A DNA stretch of 16,792 nucleotides from Prevotellaceae bacterium (GTDB lineage: Bacteria; Bacteroidota; Bacteroidia; Bacteroidales; UBA932): contig JAITAP010000062.1 of NCBI GenBank assembly GCA_031284065.1, forward strand, positions 1 through 16,792. The letters run 5' to 3'. The position numbers were made by a program, and so were the translations under genes. Under the pieces are notes generated by a model. That model had not been told where the DNA came from. It did no database searches and was given only the letters and a program-made list of their open reading frames with translations. Positions 7,074 to 14,806 of this stretch are shown here, one piece after another. The stretch's first letter is position 1. Each line of letters starts with the position of its first letter.

Positions 7074-9566
7074 AGCAATTTTTTTTCTGCGCAGCGCAAA
7101 GACAACTCCGCCCGCAAGCACCAAAAGCAATGCCGCAGATGACGCCCGGGTGGTTTTTATGGCGTTGTAGTATCCGTCGGGGTAAAATTTAAATTCGATA
7201 GCGTGCTCCCCTGCCGGAATGACCATGCCGCGTAATATCCAGTTGGCGCGGAAGTGCGGCGCAGGCTGACCGTCCACGTATGCCTTCCATCCATTAGCGT
7301 AGTAAACCTCCGAAAATACAGCCAATCTGTCGGCATCGGAGCGCGATTCGTAGGTAACGGCGTTGGGTTTGTACTTCGCCATCCTGATGGTTGCGCTTCC
7401 GGTTGGTTGCGGATTTTGGTACGCCGCCAGATGCTGTTCAAATCGCTTGTCAACAATGGCCGTCTTTTGCAAATCAACTTTGCTCAGCAGCGCCATTTCG
7501 GCATCGGCATTCTCTACAATTTTAAAGCTGTCCACAAACCACGCATTTCCGTAAGCTGCATTGTTGCGAATTGGCGCCGCATCTTTGTTGTGAATAATGT
7601 AGCGCATGTTGAGCATGTTGAGCGTGGAAAGGCTACCCATAAGCGCTTCCACTTCGTCAGCGCTACGCGCATTGCTTGCTTGCGAGGTGAACAGGTGCAT
7701 TTCGGGCGTAATTCTACGCTCTATCAATTCTTGATAGCGACGCAACTTGGCCCCATTGTACCCGCCAATGGACTTATGGTAGTACGAAACAAAAGAATCG
7801 TTGAACGGATTATTTAGCGAAAGCACCCTGTACGATTGGCTTGTATCCTGCAAAATCAGCTCGTCTGCTTTGCTTTTGGCAAACTGCCGCCTTTGATTTT
7901 TGGGGTACACAAAGTTATCATCGTTGAGGTACCGCTTGTCCACCTGCCACAAATCTATCAGCGTAAGCACAGCAATGGCCACAGCAGCGTACACACCGGA
8001 TTTCAGCGTGCCTCTCATGAAAAAGTAAAGCACTCCCGCCGCAAGCACAATGAACACCAGCGAGCGAAAAGCGTCGGAGCGGAGCAGGCTTTCTCTGTCG
8101 CTAAGCAAAGCGGTGTGGTACCAATCCGGCATGTTGTAGGTGGCGTCGAATGATGAGCTGAAATCAAAGAACATGCCCGGCACAACCGAGAGGATTAGGC
8201 AGATTCCTCCCGTTATGCCCAGCGCATACTTCAACCCTTTCTTAAAATCGGTCAGGGAGGTTTTTTTGTCAAACAAATCTTTTAGCGTGAGCAACGCCAA
8301 CAGCGGCACGGTAAATTGGGCTATGACTAACGCCATGGATGGAGACCGAAATTTGTTGTACAAGGGAAGGTGGTAGAAGAGAAAATCATTGAACCACTCC
8401 AGATTTTTTCCCCACGATAAAAAGATAGAAAAAATTGTCAGCCCAAACAGCCACCACTTGACAGGATGCTTATGCGTAAACAGGCCAAGCATAAATAAAA
8501 AGCACACTACTGCGCCAAGATAAACAGGCCCTGAGGTAAATGGCTGCTCGCCCCAATAGGTGTATGATTGGATAGACTTTCCCAGCTGAGCGCCTTTTGC
8601 CTTATACGCTTTATAGACCTCAGACGAAGAGCTCAGCTCTCCACCGGACGCTCCGCCATGAATATTCGGGATAAGCAGCGAAAACGTTTCGGCTTTTCCG
8701 TAGCTCCACGCAAAAGCGTAATCCTTATCAAGCCCCGAACTTTTGGGTTGCTCCGTATCTTCGCCTAATGGCGTAAGCTCCGATTTTCCGCGAATACTCT
8801 CTTGTCCCATTTCGTAGTTAACGTAGATGCCAACTGCATTGGCTGTTATCGCAAATGCTGCGGCCAGCATCAAAGCGCCCGAAGCAGCAATGAACCGCTT
8901 GAGCTGCTTTTGCTTGAGCATGTAGAAAAAACAGGATAATACCAATCCTAATACAATGAAGGCAAGGTAGTAGGTGATTTGGTAATGGTTGCTGCCTATT
9001 TGCAGCGATAACGCTATCGCCGTAATGGCGGCTCCCAGCACAATCTTGCCGCGATACGCCATAAGCACACCGGCAGCTACCACCGGCATGTATGCCATGG
9101 CGTATGCTTTTGTAATATGACCCGCTTCGATTATAATAAAGTTGTACGATGAAAAGGCAAAGGCAATAGCGCCTAATGTGGCAAGCCAGATATTTAGGCC
9201 GAGCAACAGCATTAGCAGGTAAAAGGCAACAAGGCACACCACAATAATAGACATGGAAAGGTAGTCGAATACCATGAATGGCTTTGTTAAGTAGCTCACG
9301 TAGTTTGTTGGTCCAATTCCGAAGATTCCTGCGTGGTAAGCCGGCATTCCACAGAACATGGAGCCTGTCCAGCAAGAAGTTTCTCCGGTTTCTTCGTAGA
9401 ATTTTTTAACTTCTTGTGCCATTCCTTCAGCGTTAGTCATATCGCCTTGCTGTATAACTTTGCCTTTGAACACAGGGCTAAAGTAAACTGCCGAGATGGC
9501 GATAAAAAAAGCTACCGGCAATAAAAAATGCCACCATTTTCCACTCGAAGTTTTAGTTTTTTTCAT
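7053..9566 (-). CDS. YfhO-like polytopic membrane protein (GT-C type glycosyltransferase-like)
   Basis: An 837-residue protein with many hydrophobic helices: about 11-32, 103-124, 126-146, 158-170, 175-190, 198-217, 225-245, 348-363, 370-385, 410-428, 446-465, 500-516, 523-540 and a last one at 808-826 followed by RRKK. The first extracytoplasmic loop has VIQQGDMTNAEG (37-48) with Asp42, where GT-C enzymes place a catalytic acid. GHITKAYAMAYMP (149-161) follows. A large soluble domain (about 545-805) ends with SEVYYANGWKAYVDG and PAGEHAIEFKFYPDGY, hallmarks of the bacterial membrane protein YfhO family. In Firmicutes YfhO glycosylates lipoteichoic acid; the Bacteroidota members are uncharacterised. 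The start ATG (9564-9566) lies 64 bp after the glyS stop with no good -7 box between, so the gene may be read through from glyS. Its 3' end overlaps the convergent glycosyltransferase gene. Confidence 0.92.
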   Translation of the reverse strand: MKKTKTSSGKWWHFLLPVAFFIAISAVYFSPVFKGKVIQQGDMTNAEGMAQEVKKFYEETGETSCWTGSMFCGMPAYHAGIFGIGPTNYVSYLTKPFMVFDYLSMSIIVVCLVAFYLLMLLLGLNIWLATLGAIAFAFSSYNFIIIEAGHITKAYAMAYMPVVAAGVLMAYRGKIVLGAAITAIALSLQIGSNHYQITYYLAFIVLGLVLSCFFYMLKQKQLKRFIAASGALMLAAAFAITANAVGIYVNYEMGQESIRGKSELTPLGEDTEQPKSSGLDKDYAFAWSYGKAETFSLLIPNIHGGASGGELSSSSEVYKAYKAKGAQLGKSIQSYTYWGEQPFTSGPVYLGAVVCFLFMLGLFTHKHPVKWWLFGLTIFSIFLSWGKNLEWFNDFLFYHLPLYNKFRSPSMALVIAQFTVPLLALLTLKDLFDKKTSLTDFKKGLKYALGITGGICLILSVVPGMFFDFSSSFDATYNMPDWYHTALLSDRESLLRSDAFRSLVFIVLAAGVLYFFMRGTLKSGVYAAVAIAVLTLIDLWQVDKRYLNDDNFVYPKNQRRQFAKSKADELILQDTSQSYRVLSLNNPFNDSFVSYYHKSIGGYNGAKLRRYQELIERRITPEMHLFTSQASNARSADEVEALMGSLSTLNMLNMRYIIHNKDAAPIRNNAAYGNAWFVDSFKIVENADAEMALLSKVDLQKTAIVDKRFEQHLAAYQNPQPTGSATIRMAKYKPNAVTYESRSDADRLAVFSEVYYANGWKAYVDGQPAPHFRANWILRGMVIPAGEHAIEFKFYPDGYYNAIKTTRASSAALLLVLAGGVVFALRRKKIASNLPAK

Positions 9567-9629
9567 AATCGATTCTCTATTTTTGTTTATTCTAATATAT
9601 TTTACTAATGATAAATAAATGTTTCGTCA

Positions 9630-11180
9630 TTACAGCTTGCCAAGCAGCGAGCGCAGGCTCACTTTTTCGCTCATGATGCCGTGCAAAGAGCCAATCGCTA
9701 CACGTTCTTGCTCCATGCTGTCGCGGTAGCGAATGGTTACTGTGTTATCTTCCAGCGATTGATGGTCAACTGTTATGCAAAACGGCGTGCCTATGGCATC
9801 CTGACGGCGGTAGCGCTTGCCTATGGAATCTTTCTCGTCGTACTGGCAGCTGAAGTCGTACTTTAGGTTTGCAAGTATTTCGCGTGCTTTTTCGGGCAAA
9901 CCGTCCTTTTTCACAAGCGGCAATACCGCCAGCTTTACCGGAGCAATGGGCGCAGGAATTCGCAGCACTACTCTATCTCCGCTTTCCTCGCCGTCTTTCT
10001 GCACCTTCTCTTCGCTGTATGAATTTGCTAATACCGACAGCACCAGGCGGTCAACGCCTACCGATGTTTCTACAACATAGGGTACGTAGCTTTCGCTTGT
10101 TTCAGGGTCAAAGTATTGCAGCTTGCGGCCGGAAAACTTTTGATGGTTACCCAAGTCAAAATCGGTGCGCGAGTGAATACCCTCCAGCTCTTTAAACCCA
10201 AAGGGGAAGCGAAATTCAATATCGCACGCAGCGTTGGCGTAGTGCGCCAGCTTATCGTGGTCGTGGTAGCGATAGTTCGCATCGCCCATGCCCAGCGTCT
10301 GGTGCCACTTAAGGCGGGCTGCCTTCCAGTATTCGTACCACTTCATCTCCTCGCCCGGGCGGACAAAGAACTGCATCTCCATTTGCTCAAACTCGCGCAT
10401 ACGGAAAATGAACTGACGTGCTACAATCTCATTGCGAAACGCTTTGCCTATTTGCGCAATGCCAAACGGAACTTTCATGCGCCCCGTTTTTTGTACGTTC
10501 AGGAAGTTTACAAAAATGCCCTGCGCCGTTTCGGGGCGCAGGTAGAGGGTGGAAGATTCGTCGCTCACCGACCCGATTTTTGTTTCAAACATCAGGTTAA
10601 ACTGCCGTACTTCCGTCCAATTGCGCGTGCCGGATATGGGGCAAACAATTTCGCAGTCTAAAATAAGCTGGCGTACGCTTTCGAGGTCATTTTTTGTGAG
10701 CGCCTCAACCATACGCCGCCGCACCTCGTCGGCCTTAGCTGCGCTGCGCTGAACGTTGGGGTTGGTAGCGCGAAATTGAGTTTCGTCAAAGGTATCGCCA
10801 AATTTTTTACGACCTTTTTTCACTTCTTTCTCCGCTTTTTCCTCCAGCTTGGCAATGTGCTCTTCGAGCAGCGCGTCGGCGCGGTAGCGCTTTTTGGAGT
10901 CCTTGTTATCAATGAGCGGGTCGTTGAACGCTCCCACATGCCCCGACGCCTCCCACGTGCGGGGGTGCATAAAAATAGCGGCGTCAATGCCTACAATATT
11001 TTCGTTGAGGCGCACCATTGCCTCCCACCAGTAGCGCTTAATGTTATTCTTCAGCTCCGAGCCATACTGACCGTAATCGTACACAGCGCTAAGTCCGTCG
11101 TATATTTCGCTCGAAGGAAAAATATAGCCATACTCTTTGGAGTGTGCTATCAGTTTTTTGAAAAGTTCTTCTTGATTCAT
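9630..11180 (-). CDS. glyS: Glycyl-tRNA synthetase, class II homodimeric type
   Basis: A 516-residue cytoplasmic enzyme that charges tRNA-Gly with glycine. The length suits the single-chain alpha2 form (eukaryote/archaea/Bacteroidota-like), not the alpha2beta2 form of E. coli. Seen: an N-terminal YDYGQYGSELKNN (34-46), HPRTWEASGHVGAFNDPL (72-89), the glycine-pocket LRPETAQGIFVNF (214-226), motif 2 FRNEI...RQFIFRMREFEQME (248-268), motif 3 ETSVGVDRLVLSVL (371-384), and a C-terminal anticodon-binding domain (about 415-510). All expected parts are present and nothing is truncated. A perfect -7 box lies about 28 nt upstream of the ATG. A strong hairpin isolates it from the ATPase gene upstream. 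The yfhO-like gene follows after 63 bp and may be co-transcribed. Confidence 0.97.
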   Translation of the reverse strand: MNQEELFKKLIAHSKEYGYIFPSSEIYDGLSAVYDYGQYGSELKNNIKRYWWEAMVRLNENIVGIDAAIFMHPRTWEASGHVGAFNDPLIDNKDSKKRYRADALLEEHIAKLEEKAEKEVKKGRKKFGDTFDETQFRATNPNVQRSAAKADEVRRRMVEALTKNDLESVRQLILDCEIVCPISGTRNWTEVRQFNLMFETKIGSVSDESSTLYLRPETAQGIFVNFLNVQKTGRMKVPFGIAQIGKAFRNEIVARQFIFRMREFEQMEMQFFVRPGEEMKWYEYWKAARLKWHQTLGMGDANYRYHDHDKLAHYANAACDIEFRFPFGFKELEGIHSRTDFDLGNHQKFSGRKLQYFDPETSESYVPYVVETSVGVDRLVLSVLANSYSEEKVQKDGEESGDRVVLRIPAPIAPVKLAVLPLVKKDGLPEKAREILANLKYDFSCQYDEKDSIGKRYRRQDAIGTPFCITVDHQSLEDNTVTIRYRDSMEQERVAIGSLHGIMSEKVSLRSLLGKL

Positions 11181-11207
11181 AACTTATTTATCATTGATAA
11201 GGAGCGT

Positions 11208-11215
11208 CAAAGGTA
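11208..11215 (-). promoter_or_regulatory. -7 promoter box (TACCTTTG) for glyS
   Basis: A perfect TAnnTTTG match on the minus strand ends 27 nt before the glyS ATG. A TTCG (one mismatch to TTTG) sits at about the right distance upstream to serve as the -33 box. The leader would be about 20 nt, with no leader peptide or T-box-like structure visible. Confidence 0.55.
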
Positions 11216-11330
11216 ACAAAAATTCTACTATTTTTGCGAACGGCATTGACAAAAATTTTTCATGTGGAAATTTTCACTGCAATTTGCAGCAAAAATATTT
11301 AGCATAAATATGTGAAAGTACAGCGCAGAC

Positions 11331-11378
11331 GAAAAATTATAGTGCAAAGATTTCTCCTGCAAGGAAAAATCTTTGCAC
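11331..11378 (-). terminator. Strong hairpin terminator after the second ATPase gene
   Basis: GTGCAAAGATTT (11342-11353) and AAATCTTTGCAC (11367-11378) are perfect 12-bp inverted repeats. The stem continues with CTCCT/AGGAA (one mismatch) to a GCA loop, about 17 pairs in all. Read on the minus strand the hairpin is followed by TATAATTTTTC, a fair U-tract. It lies 68 bp past the ATPase stop and 160 bp before glyS, separating the two transcripts. Confidence 0.7.
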
Positions 11379-11446
11379 CTAATTTACAGAGTTACTGTCG
11401 TGAAATTAACAGCATAGTTTTGTTGTGAACAATACGGTATGGTGGT

Positions 11447-12580
11447 TTAGCAACCATGCTCTATGAAGCTGCGGTAGTTTTCAGGAGTAATCACCTGCCA
11501 TTGCGATTGAGGGTAGTTTTCGATAAATGCTGTTGGCTGTTTAACTTTTTTTAAGCGAGCGTTCCACTTAAATTCGTAAGCCTTTATCTGCCCATCTTCT
11601 TCTTCTATCAAATCAACTTCTTGCTGGTCTTGCGTACGCCAAAAGTAGCTTTGGGGGTAGTGGCCAAAGTAAGCGTTGTATTTTAAGCGTTCGCTCACCA
11701 TAAAATTTTCCCACAAAGCGCCCACATCCTGCCGGAGAGACAAAGGAGCAAAGTTGGATAGTATGGCGTTGCGTATTCCATTATCGTAAAAGTATATTTT
11801 TTTCCCTTTGCGTATTTCCTTACGCAAGTTACGGCTAAAAGAACCTAAACGGAATACTATAAAACATTTTTCAAGCAAATCAATGTAATTTTCCACAGTT
11901 TCTTTGTCTATGCCCACCAAGCGGCTCAGCTCATTGTATGACACCTCGCTTCCCAGCTGTAACGCGATAGCTTGTACCAGCCTTTGCAAAACGTCAGGTT
12001 TTCTTATCCCTTTATAGGCAAGCAAATCTTTATACAAATAGCTATTGGTAAGAGTTCTAAGAATTCTTTTTGCGTCGTCGGAGTTAGTAACGACTTCGGG
12101 ATACATGCCGTAAATCATACGATATTCCAGTAGCCGATGTTCGTCTTGCACCGACGATGAGTTTGCCAATTCTTGCCAGCTGAACGGGAAAAGTTTGTAT
12201 TCCAGCAGCCTTCCGGTGGCAGGCTCATTAATTTCGTGTCCTATATCAAGCGACGAAGAGCCGGTGGCAATAACTTGTATATCGTGTATAGTATCAGCCG
12301 CTATTTTTAGGGTCAAGCCAATATTTTTTACGCGCTGCGCTTCGTCAATCAAAACAATCTTATGGTTGCCAAATAGATGGCGTAGTTCCGTAGTGTTTTT
12401 ATTTTCCAATGCTAAGCGTTCGTCGAGGTTATCGCAATTGAGCATCAACACGCTATCGCTATTCCCTACAATTTGTTTCAGCAAAGTCGTTTTGCCTACT
12501 TGCCGAGGTCCCAATACCGCTATGATTTTCTGCTTGAAAAAATCTTTTTCTATGGTCTGGGAAAGTATTCTTTGTATCAT
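11447..12580 (-). CDS. AAA_14/DUF4143 family ATPase with intact D..ExK nuclease-like motif
   Basis: The start chosen is the ATG at 12578-12580 (377 aa). A GTG at 12620-12622, right after an in-frame TAA, would add 14 lysine-rich residues; MIQRILSQTIEK is the usual opening of this family. Numbering from this ATG: Walker A GPRQVGKTT (24-32), Walker B VLIDEAQ (76-82) and ATGSSS (105-110). TGRL (122-125) and FPFSWQEL (131-138) follow. A winged-helix-like segment (213-245) precedes YFYDNGIRN (263-271). The C-terminal PD-(D/E)XK-like part keeps EVD (321-323) and EFK (336-338), the residues missing in the other ATPase of this window. The two proteins share architecture but little direct sequence, so they are not recent duplicates. 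It has a perfect -7 box, a palindrome and a 21-copy repeat array upstream, and a terminator downstream, so it is a monocistronic accessory unit between housekeeping genes. Role unknown. Confidence 0.93.
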   Translation of the reverse strand: MIQRILSQTIEKDFFKQKIIAVLGPRQVGKTTLLKQIVGNSDSVLMLNCDNLDERLALENKNTTELRHLFGNHKIVLIDEAQRVKNIGLTLKIAADTIHDIQVIATGSSSLDIGHEINEPATGRLLEYKLFPFSWQELANSSSVQDEHRLLEYRMIYGMYPEVVTNSDDAKRILRTLTNSYLYKDLLAYKGIRKPDVLQRLVQAIALQLGSEVSYNELSRLVGIDKETVENYIDLLEKCFIVFRLGSFSRNLRKEIRKGKKIYFYDNGIRNAILSNFAPLSLRQDVGALWENFMVSERLKYNAYFGHYPQSYFWRTQDQQEVDLIEEEDGQIKAYEFKWNARLKKVKQPTAFIENYPQSQWQVITPENYRSFIEHGC

Positions 12581-12675
12581 CGCTTTGATTTTTGGTATTT
12601 TACTTTCATTTTTCTTACTCACTTATTAATACGTTACGTTTTATACATTTGTTTTCTACGGTCAAAATCATGCGA

Positions 12676-12683
12676 CAAAGATA
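12676..12683 (-). promoter_or_regulatory. -7 promoter box (TATCTTTG) for the second ATPase gene
   Basis: A perfect TAnnTTTG match on the minus strand, continuing TATCTTTGTCG, the same extended core found before the first ATPase. Transcription would start near 12669, leaving about 47 nt to the GTG or about 89 nt to the preferred ATG. No good -33 TTTG is seen; the palindrome at 12703-12726 sits where it should be. Confidence 0.55.
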
Positions 12684-12702
12684 TGCAAAAACAATTGATT
12701 TC

Positions 12703-12726
12703 CGAAAAATCGATTCTGATTTTTCG
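12703..12726. promoter_or_regulatory. Palindrome over the -33 region of the second ATPase promoter
   Basis: CGAAAAATC (12703-12711) and GATTTTTCG (12718-12726) are perfect 9-bp inverted repeats with a 6-nt spacer. They lie 20-43 bp upstream of the -7 box. This could be an operator, or a stray inverted fragment of the neighbouring array, whose units contain ATTTTTCGG; CCGAAAAAT at 12702-12710 is its exact reverse complement. Confidence 0.4.
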
Positions 12727-12764
12727 ATTATATCCGATAATTTAATACAAATTTAGTGGACGTA

Positions 12765-13436
12765 CTCACCAAATTTCCTAATGTTTTTCGGTTGTACTCA
12801 CCAAATTCCATAATGTTCTTCGGGTATACTCACCGAATTCGATAGTATTCTTCGGGTATACTCACCGAATTTCATAGTATTTTTCGGGCATATTCACCAA
12901 ATTCTATAATATTTTTCGGTTGTACTCACCAAATTCCATAATGTTCTTCGGATATACTCACCAAATTCTATAGTATTTTTCGGATATACTCACCAAATTT
13001 TACAGTATTCTTCGGATATACTCACTAAATTCTATAGTATTCTTCGGATATACTCACCAAATTCTATAGTATTCTTCGGATATACTCACCAGATTCTATA
13101 GTATTCTTCGGATATATTCGCCAAATTCCATAGTATTTTTCGGGTATACTCACCGAATTCTATAGTATTCTTCGAGTATACTCACCGAATTCTATAGTAT
13201 TCTTCGAGTATACTCACCAAATTCTATAGCATTTTTCGGGTATATTCACCGAATTCTATAATATTTTTCGGATGTACTCACCAAATTCTATAGTATTCTT
13301 CGGATATGCTCACTAAAATTGTCAATATTTTTCGGATATACTCACCGAATTTTACAGTATTCTTCGGACGTGCTCTCCAAATTTACCAGTATTTTTCGGA
13401 CATATTCGACATATTTACCAATATTCTTCGGATATT
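12765..13436. repeat. Array 2: 21 direct copies of a 32-bp repeat
   Basis: Units start every 32 bp without a single insertion or deletion, from 12765 to 13405. The consensus is CTCACCAAATTCTATA followed by GTATTCTTCGGATATA. The TTCGG block and the CTCACC start are the most conserved. Units 6-17 are nearly identical; units 1 and 18-21 at the ends are the most diverged, as expected for unequal crossing-over. In units 2-17 almost all differences are transitions, with only two clear transversions by eye. Thirty-two is not a multiple of three and both strands are stop-rich, so it is not coding. Units with CCGAA can pair it with TTCGG around a near-palindromic CTATAG centre. There are no spacers, so it is not a CRISPR. 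It lies upstream of the second ATPase and downstream of the ilvC terminator. Confidence 0.95.
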
Positions 13437-13494
13437 GTATAGGTGCTTCATCGAATATTTACAATGGAGGAAATGTAATGTGCTCTAAAACAAT

Positions 13495-13538
13495 AAAATT
13501 CGAGCATGAAACAAGCGCTGTCTTCATACTCGAATTTT
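13495..13538 (-). terminator. ilvC terminator hairpin
   Basis: AAAATTCGAG (13495-13504) and CTCGAATTTT (13529-13538) are perfect 10-bp inverted repeats. After one mismatch, ATGAA/TTCAT continues the stem to 16 positions with a 12-nt loop. On the minus strand the hairpin runs into TTTTATTGTTTTAG, a T-rich tail, 49 bp past the ilvC stop. It also ends in TTTTCT on the plus strand, so it may work in both directions, and it screens the repeat array from ilvC transcription. Confidence 0.7.
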
Positions 13539-13586
13539 CTAAATGTGCTTTTATTAATGCTTGACTTAGTCAGCGTAGCAAAAGCG

Positions 13587-14633
13587 TTAGTTGTTTTCCG
13601 GTCTTAGCTGCCGTACGGCTACGCCGGCCTGCCACATTTCGCTTTCGCGCAGCTGCGCCAGCTCGGCGTTGAGTTTTTCTCGGTAGTCGGGCTTGCTGCA
13701 TGTTTCGATGGTGCGCTTGGCTTCTGCGCCGGAAGCTACGCTCTTGTACAGCTCTTCAAACACCGGAAGGGCTGCGGCGTAAAACTTGTGCCGCCAATCC
13801 AGCGCTCCGCGCTGTGCGGTGGTCGAACAGTTAGCGTACATCCAATCCATGCCATTCTCGGCGACAAGCGGCATCAGGCTTTGCGTAAGCTCCTCTACCG
13901 TTTCGTTGAACGCTTCGCTGGGCGAATGTCCGTTCTTGCGGAGCACATCGTACTGCGCCTGAAAAACACCCTGTATGCACCCCATAAGCGTTCCGCGCTC
14001 TCCTGTGAGGTCGGAGTAAACTTCCTTTTTGAAGTTGGTTTCGAACAGATATGCCGACCCAACGCCAATGCCCAGCGCAAGGCACCTTTCACGTGCTCTG
14101 CCGGTGGAATCCTGATAAACGGCATAGCTGGAGTTCAACCCTTTTCCTGCCACAAACAAGCGGCGTAGCGACGTTCCAGACCCCTTGGGGGCAACCAGAA
14201 TTACGTCAATATCTGCGGGTGGAACAATGCTCGTCTGCTCGTTGAACGTAATTCCAAAGCCATGCGAGAAATACAGGGCTTTGCCTGCCGTAAGGTGTTG
14301 CTTCAGCTTAGGCCACATTTCAATCTGCCCGGCATCGGAAAGCAGGTACTGAACAATGGTGGCTCGCTGCGCGGCTTCCTCTATTTCAAACAGGGTTTTA
14401 CCGGGCACCCAGCCGTCGGCTACTGCCTTGTCCCAAGTTTTGCCGCCCTTGCGTTGACCTACAATTACGTTGAAACCGTTATCGCGCAGGTTGAGCGATT
14501 GCCCAGGTCCCTGCACGCCATAGCCGATAATTGCTATCGTTTCGTTTTTAAGCACCTCGCGTGCTTTCTCCATAGAAAATTCGTCGCGCGTTGTAACATC
14601 TTCTACAACGCCGCCAAAGTTGATTTTTGCCAT
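13587..14633 (-). CDS. ilvC: Ketol-acid reductoisomerase (class I-like)
   Basis: A 348-residue cytoplasmic enzyme of branched-chain amino acid synthesis. It isomerises and reduces acetolactate or acetohydroxybutyrate with NADPH and Mg2+. Seen: the dinucleotide-binding IIGYGVQGPGQSLNLRDNG (35-53), the QRKGGKTW loop (60-67) that sets cofactor preference, FSHGFGI (122-128) with His124, PKGSG (149-153) with Lys150, and YSDLTGERG (206-214). The metal ligands Asp208 and Glu212 are followed by Glu244/Glu248 in FNETVEELTQS and Ser270 in the C-terminal knotted domain. Ligand spacing matches the short class I enzymes and nothing is missing. No other ilv gene is in the window; the gene lies 173 bp after thrS, with a one-mismatch -7 box (TAATATTG, 14732-14739) as the only promoter candidate, and ends in a clear terminator. 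Confidence 0.97.
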   Translation of the reverse strand: MAKINFGGVVEDVTTRDEFSMEKAREVLKNETIAIIGYGVQGPGQSLNLRDNGFNVIVGQRKGGKTWDKAVADGWVPGKTLFEIEEAAQRATIVQYLLSDAGQIEMWPKLKQHLTAGKALYFSHGFGITFNEQTSIVPPADIDVILVAPKGSGTSLRRLFVAGKGLNSSYAVYQDSTGRARERCLALGIGVGSAYLFETNFKKEVYSDLTGERGTLMGCIQGVFQAQYDVLRKNGHSPSEAFNETVEELTQSLMPLVAENGMDWMYANCSTTAQRGALDWRHKFYAAALPVFEELYKSVASGAEAKRTIETCSKPDYREKLNAELAQLRESEMWQAGVAVRQLRPENN

Positions 14634-14806
14634 AATCTTTTTTTGTCTTTTTGATTTTTATAATGATGAATTTGTTGGTACATTTCAAATTGTCGTATTC
14701 GGCTCACTCCTGATGGAATTACATGACGCGACAATATTAGAGAGTACGCTCATTTAGTTTTTACGAATTAGTTTATTTTGTATTGAGGGTAATGCTGCAA
14801 AAGGCG

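Noticed and set aside
12581..12622. GTG start adding 14 residues to the second ATPase
   Set aside because: The extension is lysine-rich and outside the family's usual N-terminus; the ATG at 12578-12580 gives a typical opening. It remains possible because the predicted transcript includes it.
12765..13436. Array 2 as a CRISPR array
   Set aside because: The full 32-bp unit repeats without any unique spacer between copies, and no cas gene is nearby.
13306..13564. Open frames of 60 and 81 codons at the right end of array 2
   Set aside because: They are translations of the 32-bp repeats running into the ilvC terminator; the repeat length is not a multiple of three and no start context is visible.
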